Made by a program: the position numbers and the translations under genes. DNA of 64,000 nucleotides from Trebonia sp964581815. GTDB lineage: Bacteria > Actinomycetota > Actinomycetes > Streptosporangiales > Streptosporangiaceae. A model generated the notes under the pieces. The model was not told the origin of the DNA and ran no database searches. It saw only the letters and a list, made by a program, of their open reading frames with translations. Where the stretch lies: contig CAZORE010000008.1 of assembly GCA_964581815.1 (NCBI GenBank), forward strand, positions 44,244 through 108,243, in the 5' to 3' direction. Of the stretch, positions 40,441 through 48,835 are shown piece after piece. The stretch's first letter is position 1. Every line of letters starts with the position of its first letter.

Positions 40441-42035
40441 CAGAACGAGTCATGCGGCTGGTAGGTGCCCCAGACGTCGCGCAGCGCGTGGGCGATCTCG
40501 CCGCCGGTGGCCCGCAGCCGCAGCGCCTCGCGCATGGGCGGGAGCACGTTGCCCGCGCCGCCCGCGGTCGTCCGGAGCTCGTCGAGCGCGCGGGTAACGG
40601 CGGTATTGTCGCGCTCGGCGCGGAGCACGGCGAGGCGCTCGCACTGGTCCGCCTCGATTTGCGGGTCGACGCGCAGTGGCTCGTACGGCTCCTCGTCGCT
40701 GACCAGGTACTTGTTGACGCCGACCACGGTCCGCGTCCCGTCGTCGATCTGCCGGGCGACGCGGTACGCGGCGTTCTCGATCTCGCTCTTCTGGAAGCCC
40801 TGCTCGATCGCGGCCACCGCGCCGCCCCGGTCCTCCACCGCCGCGATCAGCTCGCGGGCCGCGGCATCGATCTCGGCGGTCATCGACTCGATCGCGTACG
40901 ACCCGGCGAACGGGTCGACGGTCTTGGTTACGTCGGTCTCGTAAGCGATGACCTGCTGGGTCCGCAGGGCCAGCCGGGCCGCCTTCTCGGTGGGCAAGGC
41001 GATGGCCTCGTCGTAGGAGTTGGTGTGCAGTGACTGGGTGCCGCCGAGCACCGCGGCCAGCGCCTGCACCGCGACCCGGACGAGGTTGACCTCGGGCTGC
41101 TGCGCGGTCAGCTGCACCCCGGCGGTCTGCGTGTGGAACCGCAGCATCTGCGACTTAGGGTTCTTGGCGCCGAACTCATCCCGCATGATGTGCGCCCAGA
41201 TGACGCGGGCCGCGCGGAACTTGGCGATCTCCTCGAGCAGCGTGGTCCGCGCGACGAAGAAGAAGGACAGCCGGGGCGCGAAGTCATCGATGTCCAGGCC
41301 CGCGGCGATGGCGGCCCGCACGTACTCCTTGGCGTTGGCGAGGGTGAACGCGATCTCCTGCACCGGGGTCGCGCCCGCCTCGGCCATGTGATAGCCGGAG
41401 ATGGAGATGGTGTTCCAGCGCGGGATCTCCCGCTGGCAGTACGCGAAGATGTCGCTGGCCAGCCGGAGCGACGCCTGCGGCGGGAAGATGTAGGTGCCGC
41501 GGGCGATGTACTCCTTGAGCACGTCGTTCTGGATGGTTCCGGTCAGCTGGTTCCCCGTGACGCCCTGCTCCTCCGCCACCAGCTGGTAGAGCAGCAGGAG
41601 GGTGGCGGCGGGCGCGTTGATCGTCATCGACGTGGAGATCTTGTCGAGGGGCAGGCCACCGAAGAGCAGCCGCATGTCGTCGACCGAGTCGATCGCGACG
41701 CCGACCTTCCCGACCTCGCCGTGCGCGATCGGCTCGTCGGAGTCGTAGCCCATCTGCGTGGGCAGGTCGAACGCGACGCTCAGCCCGCCAGTGCCTGCCG
41801 CGACGAGCTCGTGGTAGCGCGCGTTGGACTCCTTGGCCGTGCCGAAGCCCGCGTACTGCCGCATCGTCCATGGTCGTCCGGTGTACATCGACGGGTACAC
41901 GCCGCGCGCGAAGGGGAAGCCGCCCGGAGAGCCGAGGGCGGCTTCCAGGTCTAGCCCGGCCAGCGCGTCCGGGCCGTAGAGGGGCTTGATGGGCAGGCCG
42001 GACTCGCTGCGCGCCCTGTCGTCCGCGTCGGCCAC
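40440..42035 (-). CDS. Coenzyme-B12-dependent acyl-CoA mutase, large subunit only
   Basis: A 531-residue methylmalonyl-CoA-mutase-type barrel. YPSMYTGRPWTMRQYAGFGTA holds the active-site Tyr, IARGTYIFPP the CoA-carboxylate Arg position, and SGYHMAEAGA the His, so methylmalonyl-CoA-type residues are retained. The protein ends at RDVWGTYQPHDSF with no B12-binding domain, so a separate small subunit must be supplied from elsewhere. GTG 42035 has GAGG 8 nt upstream and matches ADADDRARSESG-type family starts. It is divergent from a TetR gene with two operators in between, and is followed by etfB and etfA. Confidence 0.9.
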   Translation of the reverse strand: MADADDRARSESGLPIKPLYGPDALAGLDLEAALGSPGGFPFARGVYPSMYTGRPWTMRQYAGFGTAKESNARYHELVAAGTGGLSVAFDLPTQMGYDSDEPIAHGEVGKVGVAIDSVDDMRLLFGGLPLDKISTSMTINAPAATLLLLYQLVAEEQGVTGNQLTGTIQNDVLKEYIARGTYIFPPQASLRLASDIFAYCQREIPRWNTISISGYHMAEAGATPVQEIAFTLANAKEYVRAAIAAGLDIDDFAPRLSFFFVARTTLLEEIAKFRAARVIWAHIMRDEFGAKNPKSQMLRFHTQTAGVQLTAQQPEVNLVRVAVQALAAVLGGTQSLHTNSYDEAIALPTEKAARLALRTQQVIAYETDVTKTVDPFAGSYAIESMTAEIDAAARELIAAVEDRGGAVAAIEQGFQKSEIENAAYRVARQIDDGTRTVVGVNKYLVSDEEPYEPLRVDPQIEADQCERLAVLRAERDNTAVTRALDELRTTAGGAGNVLPPMREALRLRATGGEIAHALRDVWGTYQPHDSF

Positions 42036-42052
42036 GAAAATCACCTCGGTCT

Positions 42053-42086
42053 GGTATCGGATACCGTTAAAATGGTACTGAGTACC
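42053..42086. promoter_or_regulatory. Twin palindromic operators between the mutase and TetR genes
   Basis: GGTATC-G-GATACC (42053-42065) and GGTACT-G-AGTACC (42074-42086) are perfect 6+1+6 palindromes sharing the form GGTAyy-G-rrTACC. Their centres are 21 bp apart, two helical turns. A TTAAAAT (42067-42073) lies between them, a likely -10 element. This is the typical layout for TetR autoregulation with control of the divergent gene. Confidence 0.7.
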
Positions 42087-42164
42087 GCTCAAGGTAGCAA
42101 GACTGGTGTCCCGCGACCCGCGGCCGCAGCCGGCCGCGGGCGGGGCTCGGGAAGGATGCCGGCG

Positions 42165-42881
42165 ATGACCAAGCCAACGGCCCGCGAGCGGCTGGCCGAA
42201 GCCGCGTTCGCCCTGTTCGATGAGCGCGGGTACGAGCAGACGACCGTTGACGACATCACCGAGCGGGCGGGCCTTGGCCGGACCACGTTCTTCAGGCACT
42301 ACCGCACCAAGGAAGACGTAATCTTCCCCGATCACGACCGCCTGCTCGAGCAGGTCGCGGAGCGGCTGCGGACCTCGGGCCCCGGCGACCCGCTCGGGGC
42401 GGTCGCCGACGCCGTCCGCCTGGTCCTGCTGCACTACGTGGATGAGGGGGACCTCGCCCGCCGCCGGTACGCGCTCACCAGCAAGGTTCCGGCGCTGCAT
42501 GACCGCGAGATCGTCAGCGGCGCCCGCTACCAGCGGCTGTTCCGCGAGTTCATCGCCGGCTTGCGGCCGGTCCCCGATCGGCCGGACCCACGGCAGCCGG
42601 TTACCGTGCGACCGCGGTCGGGCGAGCCGGCCCAGCTGCGCGCCGAGATGGCCGCCGCCGCCCTGGTCGCGGCGCATAACCACGTGCTGCGGCGCTGGCT
42701 GCGCGGCGAGTCCCCCGATCCGGTTCACGAGGTCGACGAGGCGCTGCGCCTGGTGACCGAGCTGTTCGCCGCGCCTCCCGGCGAACCAGCGGGTGGCACT
42801 ACCGTCGTGGCCTTCCGCACCGGCCAGGACATCGACTCGCTCATCCCGGCGCTGCGCCGCATCGCCGGCCAGCCGACGTGA
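42165..42881 (+). CDS. TetR-family transcriptional regulator
   Basis: 238 residues. The helix-turn-helix domain spans about 3-60: TARERLAEAAFALFDERGYEQTTVDDITERAGLGRTTFFRHYRTKEDVIFPDHDRLL. A large ligand-binding domain follows. GGAAGGA sits 8 nt before ATG 42165; ATG 42156 is an alternative. It should bind the two palindromes at 42053-42086 and repress the divergent mutase operon until a CoA-ester or fatty-acid-like ligand is present (inference from layout). Confidence 0.93.
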   Translation: MTKPTARERLAEAAFALFDERGYEQTTVDDITERAGLGRTTFFRHYRTKEDVIFPDHDRLLEQVAERLRTSGPGDPLGAVADAVRLVLLHYVDEGDLARRRYALTSKVPALHDREIVSGARYQRLFREFIAGLRPVPDRPDPRQPVTVRPRSGEPAQLRAEMAAAALVAAHNHVLRRWLRGESPDPVHEVDEALRLVTELFAAPPGEPAGGTTVVAFRTGQDIDSLIPALRRIAGQPT

Positions 42882-42896
42882 TGCCGGCCCCCGCCT

Positions 42897-43775
42897 TCAC
42901 CGGCCCTCACCCACCCTCACCCCGCGCGTGAGGGTGCCCGCGGCGGTCTGACGGCCGTAGCGGTCGCGGGCGGAAGTGACCGCCCCGGCCTGACCCCGGG
43001 CCGCGCCGACGACCAGGCCCTGGTAGTCAAAAAGCGGCGAGACCAGGCGGTACTCGAAGGTCAGGTCGCCATCGCCATCGCCGTGGCCGGCCGCGCGCGC
43101 CGCCTCGGCCATGGCGAGCGCCTGCAGCGGACCGTGAGTGAGCAGGCCCGGGTACCCTTCCACGTCGCGGCAATAGTCGCGGTCGTAGTGGATGCGGTGC
43201 GCGTTGTAGGTCAGCGCGGAGAACCGGAACAGCAGCGTGGGGGACACCTCGATCTCCCATTCGCCGTCTGCTGGCGGGACCCGCGGTGGCTCACCGGCAG
43301 GTTCTTCAACGAAGGCCGCTGCAGCGGCAGGCGCGGGCGGCGGCACGATAACCGCCTCCCGGTAGACGATGTCCTGCTCCTCGTCAATCACCAGCTGGCC
43401 GCCCTGTGCGATCTGATGACCGACCGTGACAAAGGTCAGGTGCCCAGACCGGCCTTGCTTCTCCGTTACCGACAGCACGCTTGTCCGCTTGGTCGCCGGG
43501 GAGCCAGAGTGCAGCCGCCCCCGGGTGCGCACCCGGCCGCCGGCCCACATCCGGCGGCGCCCGGGGCCTGGCGGCGCGGGCAGCGTGCCGCGTACCGGGT
43601 GCCCGTCGGGACCGAGGTCGGACTGGGCGGGCCGGTCGATCAGGTAGATCCAATGCCAGAGCAGCGGCAGGCCAGCGCCGTGCTCCAGGTCGGGCACCGG
43701 CACGCCGAGCAGCGCGCCCAGTGCGCGGGCCGGCTCGGGCTGGAGCATCTCGGTCCGCTCGATCACTTCCGTCAC
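42897..43775 (-). CDS. HTD2 / mesaconyl-C4-CoA-hydratase-like FAS1-type dehydratase
   Basis: 292 residues with two hot-dog halves. The N-terminal half has GLPLLWHWIYLIDRPAQSDLGPDGHP and MWAGGRVRT. The C-terminal half has FRFSALTYNAHRIHYDRDYCRDVEGYPGLLTHGPLQALAM, the signature of HTD2-type 3-hydroxyacyl dehydratases and mesaconyl-C4-CoA hydratases. It hydrates or dehydrates a short or dicarboxylic CoA ester. It is convergent with the TetR gene (15-bp gap). A CitE-type lyase and MaoC hydratase 9 kb away could act on related C5 esters. Confidence 0.85.
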   Translation of the reverse strand: MTEVIERTEMLQPEPARALGALLGVPVPDLEHGAGLPLLWHWIYLIDRPAQSDLGPDGHPVRGTLPAPPGPGRRRMWAGGRVRTRGRLHSGSPATKRTSVLSVTEKQGRSGHLTFVTVGHQIAQGGQLVIDEEQDIVYREAVIVPPPAPAAAAAFVEEPAGEPPRVPPADGEWEIEVSPTLLFRFSALTYNAHRIHYDRDYCRDVEGYPGLLTHGPLQALAMAEAARAAGHGDGDGDLTFEYRLVSPLFDYQGLVVGAARGQAGAVTSARDRYGRQTAAGTLTRGVRVGEGR

Positions 43776-44068
43776 GCTGACCGGTCCTTTCCGAACGATG
43801 CGGTTGGCTGCGTCCCGTGCGTCAGGGGTCCCTCCTCGCCGAGGGTCCCCTCTATCTTCGGCCCGCCGTGAGCCGTGGCCCTACCTGGCCCGGTGGACGT
43901 CGTCGCCGCGCGCGTCGGCGGCCGGGCCGAGCGGGTGATCCGTCTGTTTTGGCGGTGACGTACCTAGCACGATGAGCCGTCGCGGTGCGACCATGCCATC
44001 AAGCCTGACTGGCCGCCCCCTTTGGGTGGCCTTGCCGGCCCGGGCGGGCGGCACGGACGGAGGAAGTA
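43776..44068. other. Divergent intergenic region between the hydratase and FadD genes
   Basis: 293 bases with no gene. They include an imperfect hairpin, GGGGTCCCTC (43825-43834) with GAGGGTCCCC (43841-43850, one mismatch), and a GGAGG ribosome site (44059-44063) for the ligase gene. No clear promoter hexamers are identifiable. Confidence 0.55.
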
Positions 44069-45928
44069 GTGAGCAGCGACATAGCGCGACAGCGGGCGGA
44101 GATCGAGGACGAGATAGCCGGCCGCACGCTCTGCGATGAACTGCGGCAGCTAGCCGAGACCGCGGGCGATGCCGGCGCGTACTCCGACGAGGCGGGGACC
44201 GGCGCCGGCGACGGCTGGCACACCCTGACCTGGGCGCAGGCGAGGCAGCGGGTGCTGGAAACGGCAGCCGCCTTCGTCGCGCTCGGGCTGGCGCCCGCCG
44301 AGCGGGTCGCGCTGATGCTACCGAACCGCAGCGAGCACGTGCTGGCCGACCTCGGGGCGGTGCACGCGGGAGGCCTTGGCGTGACGCTGTACCCCACGCT
44401 GGCCCCCGAGCAGGTCGCCTATGTGGCCGGGGACTGCGATGCCCGGATGGCTGTGCTTGACGGGGCCGCCGAGCTCGACCGCTGGCGGACGGCGCTCGAC
44501 CGGCTGCCGGGGATCAAGAAGGTCATCGTCCGTGACCCGTCCGCCTGCCCGGCCGATGACCGGTACATGACGTGGGCCGACCTGCTGACGCTCGGCCAGG
44601 AAAGGCTCGCCGCCGACCCCAGTGAGATCGAAGCTCGGATAGCGGCGATCACGCCCGATGACCCGCTGGCCCTGCTCTACACCTCGGGCACCACGGGCAA
44701 CCCCAAGGGCGTCCTGCTCACCCACCGCAACATCCTCTACACGCTGGCGACGGTCGATGTCATGGGGACAGTCAGCCCACGGGGGCGATGGGTCTCCTAC
44801 CTGCCGCTCGCGCACATCGCTGAGCGCATGTTCAGCGTTTACCTGCCCGTACACAACGCCGCCCACGTCCACTTCTGCCCGGATACGGCCCGGCTGGTTT
44901 CGGTGATCGGCAAGACACGCCCCACCGGGTTCTTCGGCGTGCCCCGGGTCTGGGAGAAGATCAAGTCAGGCATCCAGGCCCTGATGATGGCCGAGCAGGA
45001 CGAGGGCAGGCGGGCCGCCGTGCAGCGGGCCACGGGAGTCGGCCGCCGCTACGTGGACAGCTGCCAGTACGGGCACGTCACGTCGCCGGAACTGGAGGCG
45101 GAGTTCAGGGCGGCCGACGAGCGGGTGCTCGCACCGATCCGTGGCCTGCTCGGTTTCGGCGAGGCCACCTCGTTCTCCAGCGGCGCGGCCCCGCTGCCCC
45201 CGGAGGTGGCCGCCTTCTTCAGCGGGCTTGGCATGAAGATCCTTGACGTGTACGGGATGACGGAAACCACCGGGGCCTTCACCGCCAACACGCCCGCCGA
45301 GTTCAAGCTCGGCACGGTGGGCCGGCCGGTCGCCGGGATCGAGGTCAAGATCGCCGATGACGGTGAGATCCTGGCCCGCGGGCCGGGCAACACGGCCGGC
45401 TACATGGGTCGGCTCGACCTGACCGCGGAGCTGATCGACGCCGGCGGCTGGCTGCACACCGGGGACATCGGGACGATCGACGCCGACGGGTTCGTTTCGG
45501 TGACAGACAGGAAGAAGGAGCTGATCATCACTGCGGGCGGCGAGAACATCGCGCCCGCGGCGGTGGAGAACGCGCTCGTAGCCCACCCGCTGATCGGCCA
45601 GGCACTTGCCTACGGTGATGGTCGGCCGTTCGTGACGGCCTTGCTCGCCCTGGACGGCGAGGCCGCGCCCGCGTGGGCCCGGGCTCATGGCATCACCGCC
45701 GGGTCGCTCACGGAACTGGCGGCGGACCCGCAGGTGCTCGCCGAGGTGGCGGCCGGGGTAGCCGCCGCCAACGAGCGGCTAGCCCGGGTCCAGCAGGTCA
45801 AGCGGTGGCGCCTCCTGCCCGTGGAATGGACGGCGGAGACCGGCGAGCTAACCCCGACGCTCAAGCTCAAGCGCCGCGTCGTGCACGAGAGGTACGCCGA
45901 CGTCATCGACTCCCTCTACGCGGGGTGA
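44069..45928 (+). CDS. Long-chain fatty-acid-CoA ligase (FadD15 type)
   Basis: A 619-residue ANL-superfamily enzyme. The phosphate loop is LLYTSGTTGNPKGVLLTHRN (about 205-224), followed by SYLPLAHIAERMFS, VPRVWEKI (linked to the fatty acyl channel), DVYGMTETTG, GWLHTGDIGTIDADGFVSVTDRKKELIITAGGENIAP and a C-terminal TPTLKLKRRVV with the catalytic Lys. It activates a fatty acid to acyl-CoA with ATP. GTG 44069 follows GGAGG by 5 nt. Upstream of the beta-oxidation-like genes it would provide their substrate. Confidence 0.95.
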   Translation: MSSDIARQRAEIEDEIAGRTLCDELRQLAETAGDAGAYSDEAGTGAGDGWHTLTWAQARQRVLETAAAFVALGLAPAERVALMLPNRSEHVLADLGAVHAGGLGVTLYPTLAPEQVAYVAGDCDARMAVLDGAAELDRWRTALDRLPGIKKVIVRDPSACPADDRYMTWADLLTLGQERLAADPSEIEARIAAITPDDPLALLYTSGTTGNPKGVLLTHRNILYTLATVDVMGTVSPRGRWVSYLPLAHIAERMFSVYLPVHNAAHVHFCPDTARLVSVIGKTRPTGFFGVPRVWEKIKSGIQALMMAEQDEGRRAAVQRATGVGRRYVDSCQYGHVTSPELEAEFRAADERVLAPIRGLLGFGEATSFSSGAAPLPPEVAAFFSGLGMKILDVYGMTETTGAFTANTPAEFKLGTVGRPVAGIEVKIADDGEILARGPGNTAGYMGRLDLTAELIDAGGWLHTGDIGTIDADGFVSVTDRKKELIITAGGENIAPAAVENALVAHPLIGQALAYGDGRPFVTALLALDGEAAPAWARAHGITAGSLTELAADPQVLAEVAAGVAAANERLARVQQVKRWRLLPVEWTAETGELTPTLKLKRRVVHERYADVIDSLYAG

Positions 45929-46119
45929 CCCTAGGCACTCGATGGGCATGCCCTAGCCCGTCTCCGTCACCGCGGTCGCCAGCGGATCACTTCCGGCCGG
46001 GGTGAAGCAAGGCTCGCAGGGCCCGCCGCGATAAATTCGGCACGAAGATGTCGTCTGATCCGTGGGCAGGACACATTCATCTGGCTGCCGCGTCAGCGAG
46101 TGAAGGGCGGACGGAACTG

Positions 46120-46692
46120 ATGGCCAAGCTGATCTACTCGACGATCGCCTCGGCGGACGGCTACGTGGAAGACGCAACGGGCGATTTCCAATGGGCAGCC
46201 CCCGACGACGAGGTGCTCAGCTTCGTCAACGACCTCGAGCGGCCGGTCGGCACCTACCTGTACGGGCGACGGATGTACGAGACGATGCTCTACTGGGAGA
46301 ACGCGGACGCGCCGTCGGGCCACCCGCCGCTGGACCTGGAGTTCGCCGGCATCTGGCAAGCGGCCGACAAGATCGTGTTCTCCGCCACGCTCGCCGCGGC
46401 GTCGACGGCCAGGACACGGATCGAGCCGAGCTTTGACCCGGACCTGGTCCGGCGGCTGAAGGAGACCGCCGCCCGCGACCTGACCGTGGGCGGCGCGAAC
46501 CTGGCCGGGCAGGCCATCAGGGCGGGGCTGGTCGACGAGGTCCAGCTGTTCCTGGTGCCCGCCCTTGTCGGGGGCGGTAAGCGGGCGCTGCCCGACGGCG
46601 CCCACCTGGACCTGGCACTGCGAGACACGCGCCGGTTCGCGGGCGGTGTCGTCTACCTCAGGTACGAGTGCGAATCGGGGGGCCGGGGATGA
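46120..46692 (+). CDS. Dihydrofolate-reductase/RibD-C-like reductase
   Basis: A 190-residue RibD C-terminal/DHFR-fold protein. AKLIYSTIASADGYVEDATGDFQWAAPDDE, ERPVGTYLYGRRMYETM, a GGANLAGQAIRAGLVDEVQLFLVPALVGGGKRAL stretch and the terminal VYLRYEC are typical of actinobacterial dihydrofolate reductase family proteins. These bind NADPH; most have no proven pterin substrate. ATG 46120 is the family start. Its TGA overlaps the ATG of folP2 (ATGA), so a role in pterin or folate chemistry is plausible here. Confidence 0.85.
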   Translation: MAKLIYSTIASADGYVEDATGDFQWAAPDDEVLSFVNDLERPVGTYLYGRRMYETMLYWENADAPSGHPPLDLEFAGIWQAADKIVFSATLAAASTARTRIEPSFDPDLVRRLKETAARDLTVGGANLAGQAIRAGLVDEVQLFLVPALVGGGKRALPDGAHLDLALRDTRRFAGGVVYLRYECESGGRG

Positions 46693-47585
46693 GCCAGCAG
46701 GACGCGCGGTCGCGCGAGCCGGGACCACTGCGGCTGGGGAAGGCGGAGTTCGCGCCCGGCCGCGGGCTCGTCATGGCGATCGTCAACCGCACGCCGGACT
46801 CCTTCTACCGGCCCGGGCTGACCTGGGACGAGCAGGCGGCGATCGACCGGGTGCACGAGGTGGTCGCCGAGGGCGCGGACATACTCGACGTCGGCGGCGT
46901 GCCCGCTAAGCCCGGCCCCGTGGTCACCGTCGCTGAAGAGATCCGTCGCGTCGTCCCGTTCATCGCCGCGGTTCGCGAGGCATACCCCGGCCTGGTGATC
47001 AGCGTGGACACCTGGCGGCACGAGTCGGCGCGGGCGGTGTGCGAGGCAGGGGCCGACCTGGTAAACGACACCTGGGGCGGCTGGGACCCGCAACTGGCGG
47101 AGGTGGCGGCCGAGTACGGCGCGGGCCTCGTGTGCTCGCACGCGGGCGGGTCATGGCCGCGGACGCGGCCGCACCGGGTGTCTTACCGCGACGTCATGGC
47201 GGACGTGCTCGGCCACGTGCTCGCGCTCGCGGACCGTGCCCTGGCGGCTGGGGTGGACCCGGCGCGGATCGTCATCGACGCCGCCCACGATTTCGGCAAG
47301 AACACCTGGCACTCGCTCGAGCTCACCCGGCGGCTCGGTGAGATGACCGCGACCGGCTGGCCGGTGCTCATGTCCGCGTCGCACAAGGACTTCGTGGGGG
47401 AGACGCTCGGCGCCGGCATCGAGGACCGGCTCGCGGGCACGCTCGCCGTGACCAGCGTCGGGGCCTGGCTCGGCGCGCGCATATTCCGCGCCCACGACGT
47501 GCGGGAGACCAGGCAGGCACTGGATATGGTGGCGTCGATCAAGGGTGACAGGACGCCGCTGCGGCTGGTCCGCGCGCTGGCGTAG
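46689..47585 (+). CDS. folP2: Dihydropteroate synthase homologue FolP2
   Basis: 298 residues. VMAIVNRTPDSFYRPGLTW, DILDVGGVPAKPG, LVISVDTWRHESARAVCEAGADLVNDTWGGWDP, ARIVIDAAHDFGKNTWHSLEL and VLMSASHKDFVGETLG match Mycobacterium FolP2 rather than canonical FolP1, which has DIGGESTRPG. FolP2 proteins bind pterin but are reported not to complement dihydropteroate synthesis, so the true reaction is open. ATG 46689 is in an ATGA overlap with the reductase gene. Confidence 0.9.
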   Translation: MSQQDARSREPGPLRLGKAEFAPGRGLVMAIVNRTPDSFYRPGLTWDEQAAIDRVHEVVAEGADILDVGGVPAKPGPVVTVAEEIRRVVPFIAAVREAYPGLVISVDTWRHESARAVCEAGADLVNDTWGGWDPQLAEVAAEYGAGLVCSHAGGSWPRTRPHRVSYRDVMADVLGHVLALADRALAAGVDPARIVIDAAHDFGKNTWHSLELTRRLGEMTATGWPVLMSASHKDFVGETLGAGIEDRLAGTLAVTSVGAWLGARIFRAHDVRETRQALDMVASIKGDRTPLRLVRALA

Positions 47586-47622
47586 GCAGGCCGCCCCGCG
47601 GGACTGGAAGGAGAACGTCACG

Positions 47623-48612
47623 ATGACTCAGGTGAACCTTCGGCTGCGTGCCTGGGCCTGGTTGACCAGGCGCATGGCGCCGGTCGCGACGATGAGCGAG
47701 GCCGAGGTCATTGCCCTGCAGGCGCGCCGGGTGCCGGTCAACGCCGTGACCAGGTGGCTGTTCGGCGCGGTTCCGCCCGGGGTGAGGACGACCGACCGGC
47801 CCGTGCCTGGACCCGCCGGAGACATCCCGGTCCGCGTCTACCAGTCGTCCGGAGCCAGCGAATCCGCCCGCCCGCTGATCCTCTACTTCCACGGCGGCGG
47901 GTTCGTGCTCGGCGACCTTGACCTGGGGAACTGGATCTGCGGCACGGTGGCGGCCCGGGTGGGAGCCGTCGTTGTTTCCGTGGGCTACCGGCTCGCGCCG
48001 TCGCACCCGTTCCCGGCCGCGGTGGAGGACTGCTTCGGCGCACTCGACTGGGCGGCGCAGCACGCGGCCGAGCTGGGCGCGACCGGGCCGATCGGGGTAA
48101 TGGGGGAGAGCGCGGGCGGCAACCTGTCGGCGGTGACCTGCCTGATCGCCCGTGACCGTGGCGGGCCGCCGATCAGCCACCAGGCACTCATCTACCCGGC
48201 CACCGACATGACAGACGTGCATAATACGACGGCCGGCCCGTCCACCCCCTTCCTGACCGACGCGGATATCGCCGCCTATCACCGGTTCTACTTCGGCCCC
48301 GACGGCGACACCGCCAACCCGTGGGCATCGCCGCTGCTCGCCGAGCATGCCGGGCTCCCGCCGGCGCTGATCCAGGTGGGCGAGCACGACCCGCTCCGCG
48401 ACGGCGGCAAGCGCTACGCGGATGCGCTGCGCGCCGCCGGCGTTCCCGTCCGCCTCACCGAGTACGTCGGCATGCCGCATGGCTTCGTCAACTTCCCTGG
48501 CCTGAGCAGTGCCGCGCACCAGGCGGTTGCCGAGGTCTGTGCCGAGCAGGCGGCCGCCCTCGCCAGCCACGGCCAGCTGGGTGACGTGAACAAGGAAGGC
48601 GCGGACAGCTGA
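47623..48612 (+). CDS. HSL-family alpha/beta hydrolase (carboxylesterase/lipase)
   Basis: 329 residues. The oxyanion motif is YFHGGGFVLGD (about 87-97), the nucleophile elbow is VMGESAGGNLS, the Asp is in VGEHDPLRDGG and the His is in GMPHGFVNFPG, a full hormone-sensitive-lipase-type triad. It hydrolyses short or medium acyl esters. AAGGAG lies 9 nt before ATG 47623; the longer open frame overlaps folP2. Its TGA overlaps the start of the small ORF at 48612 (TGATG). Confidence 0.93.
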   Translation: MTQVNLRLRAWAWLTRRMAPVATMSEAEVIALQARRVPVNAVTRWLFGAVPPGVRTTDRPVPGPAGDIPVRVYQSSGASESARPLILYFHGGGFVLGDLDLGNWICGTVAARVGAVVVSVGYRLAPSHPFPAAVEDCFGALDWAAQHAAELGATGPIGVMGESAGGNLSAVTCLIARDRGGPPISHQALIYPATDMTDVHNTTAGPSTPFLTDADIAAYHRFYFGPDGDTANPWASPLLAEHAGLPPALIQVGEHDPLRDGGKRYADALRAAGVPVRLTEYVGMPHGFVNFPGLSSAAHQAVAEVCAEQAAALASHGQLGDVNKEGADS

Positions 48613-48791
48613 TGGCGGTGCAGCAGCGACGTGGCCGCAAGGTCGGAAACGGCTGGATCTGGCAGCAGCTCACCCCGCAGACCGTATCGAGTGGTCGCGG
48701 CTGGTATCTCGCGACGATCTACACCGCCGACGGGACACGGATCGCGAGCGTCGCGCAGGAGCAGATCTTCACCAGCCGACAGCAGCGGTAA
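48612..48791 (+). CDS. Small ORF resembling the C-terminal end of a TesB-type thioesterase
   Basis: A 59-codon ORF with strong third-position GC, coupled to the hydrolase gene by TGATG. SSGRGWYLATIYTADGTRIASVAQEQ resembles the final strands of acyl-CoA thioesterase II (xSGARGLxxGxIYxRDGxLVASVAQEG). The preceding 25 residues (GRKVGNGWIWQQLTPQ) have no clear match. It is too short for a functional thioesterase, so it is either a decayed remnant or an independent small protein. Confidence 0.5.
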   Translation: MAVQQRRGRKVGNGWIWQQLTPQTVSSGRGWYLATIYTADGTRIASVAQEQIFTSRQQR

Positions 48792-48835
48792 CGGCGGCGG
48801 TAAACCGCGGCGCCAGCGATCCACGGCGGGCCAGG

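Noticed and set aside
33168..43775. Idea that the lyase, hydratases, acyl-CoA dehydrogenase and mutase form an ethylmalonyl-CoA pathway
   Set aside because: No crotonyl-CoA carboxylase/reductase is present, the mutase lacks a B12 domain, and the dehydrogenase is shorter than methylsuccinyl-CoA dehydrogenases. The CitE-MaoC pair fits the Rv2498c-Rv2499c type better.
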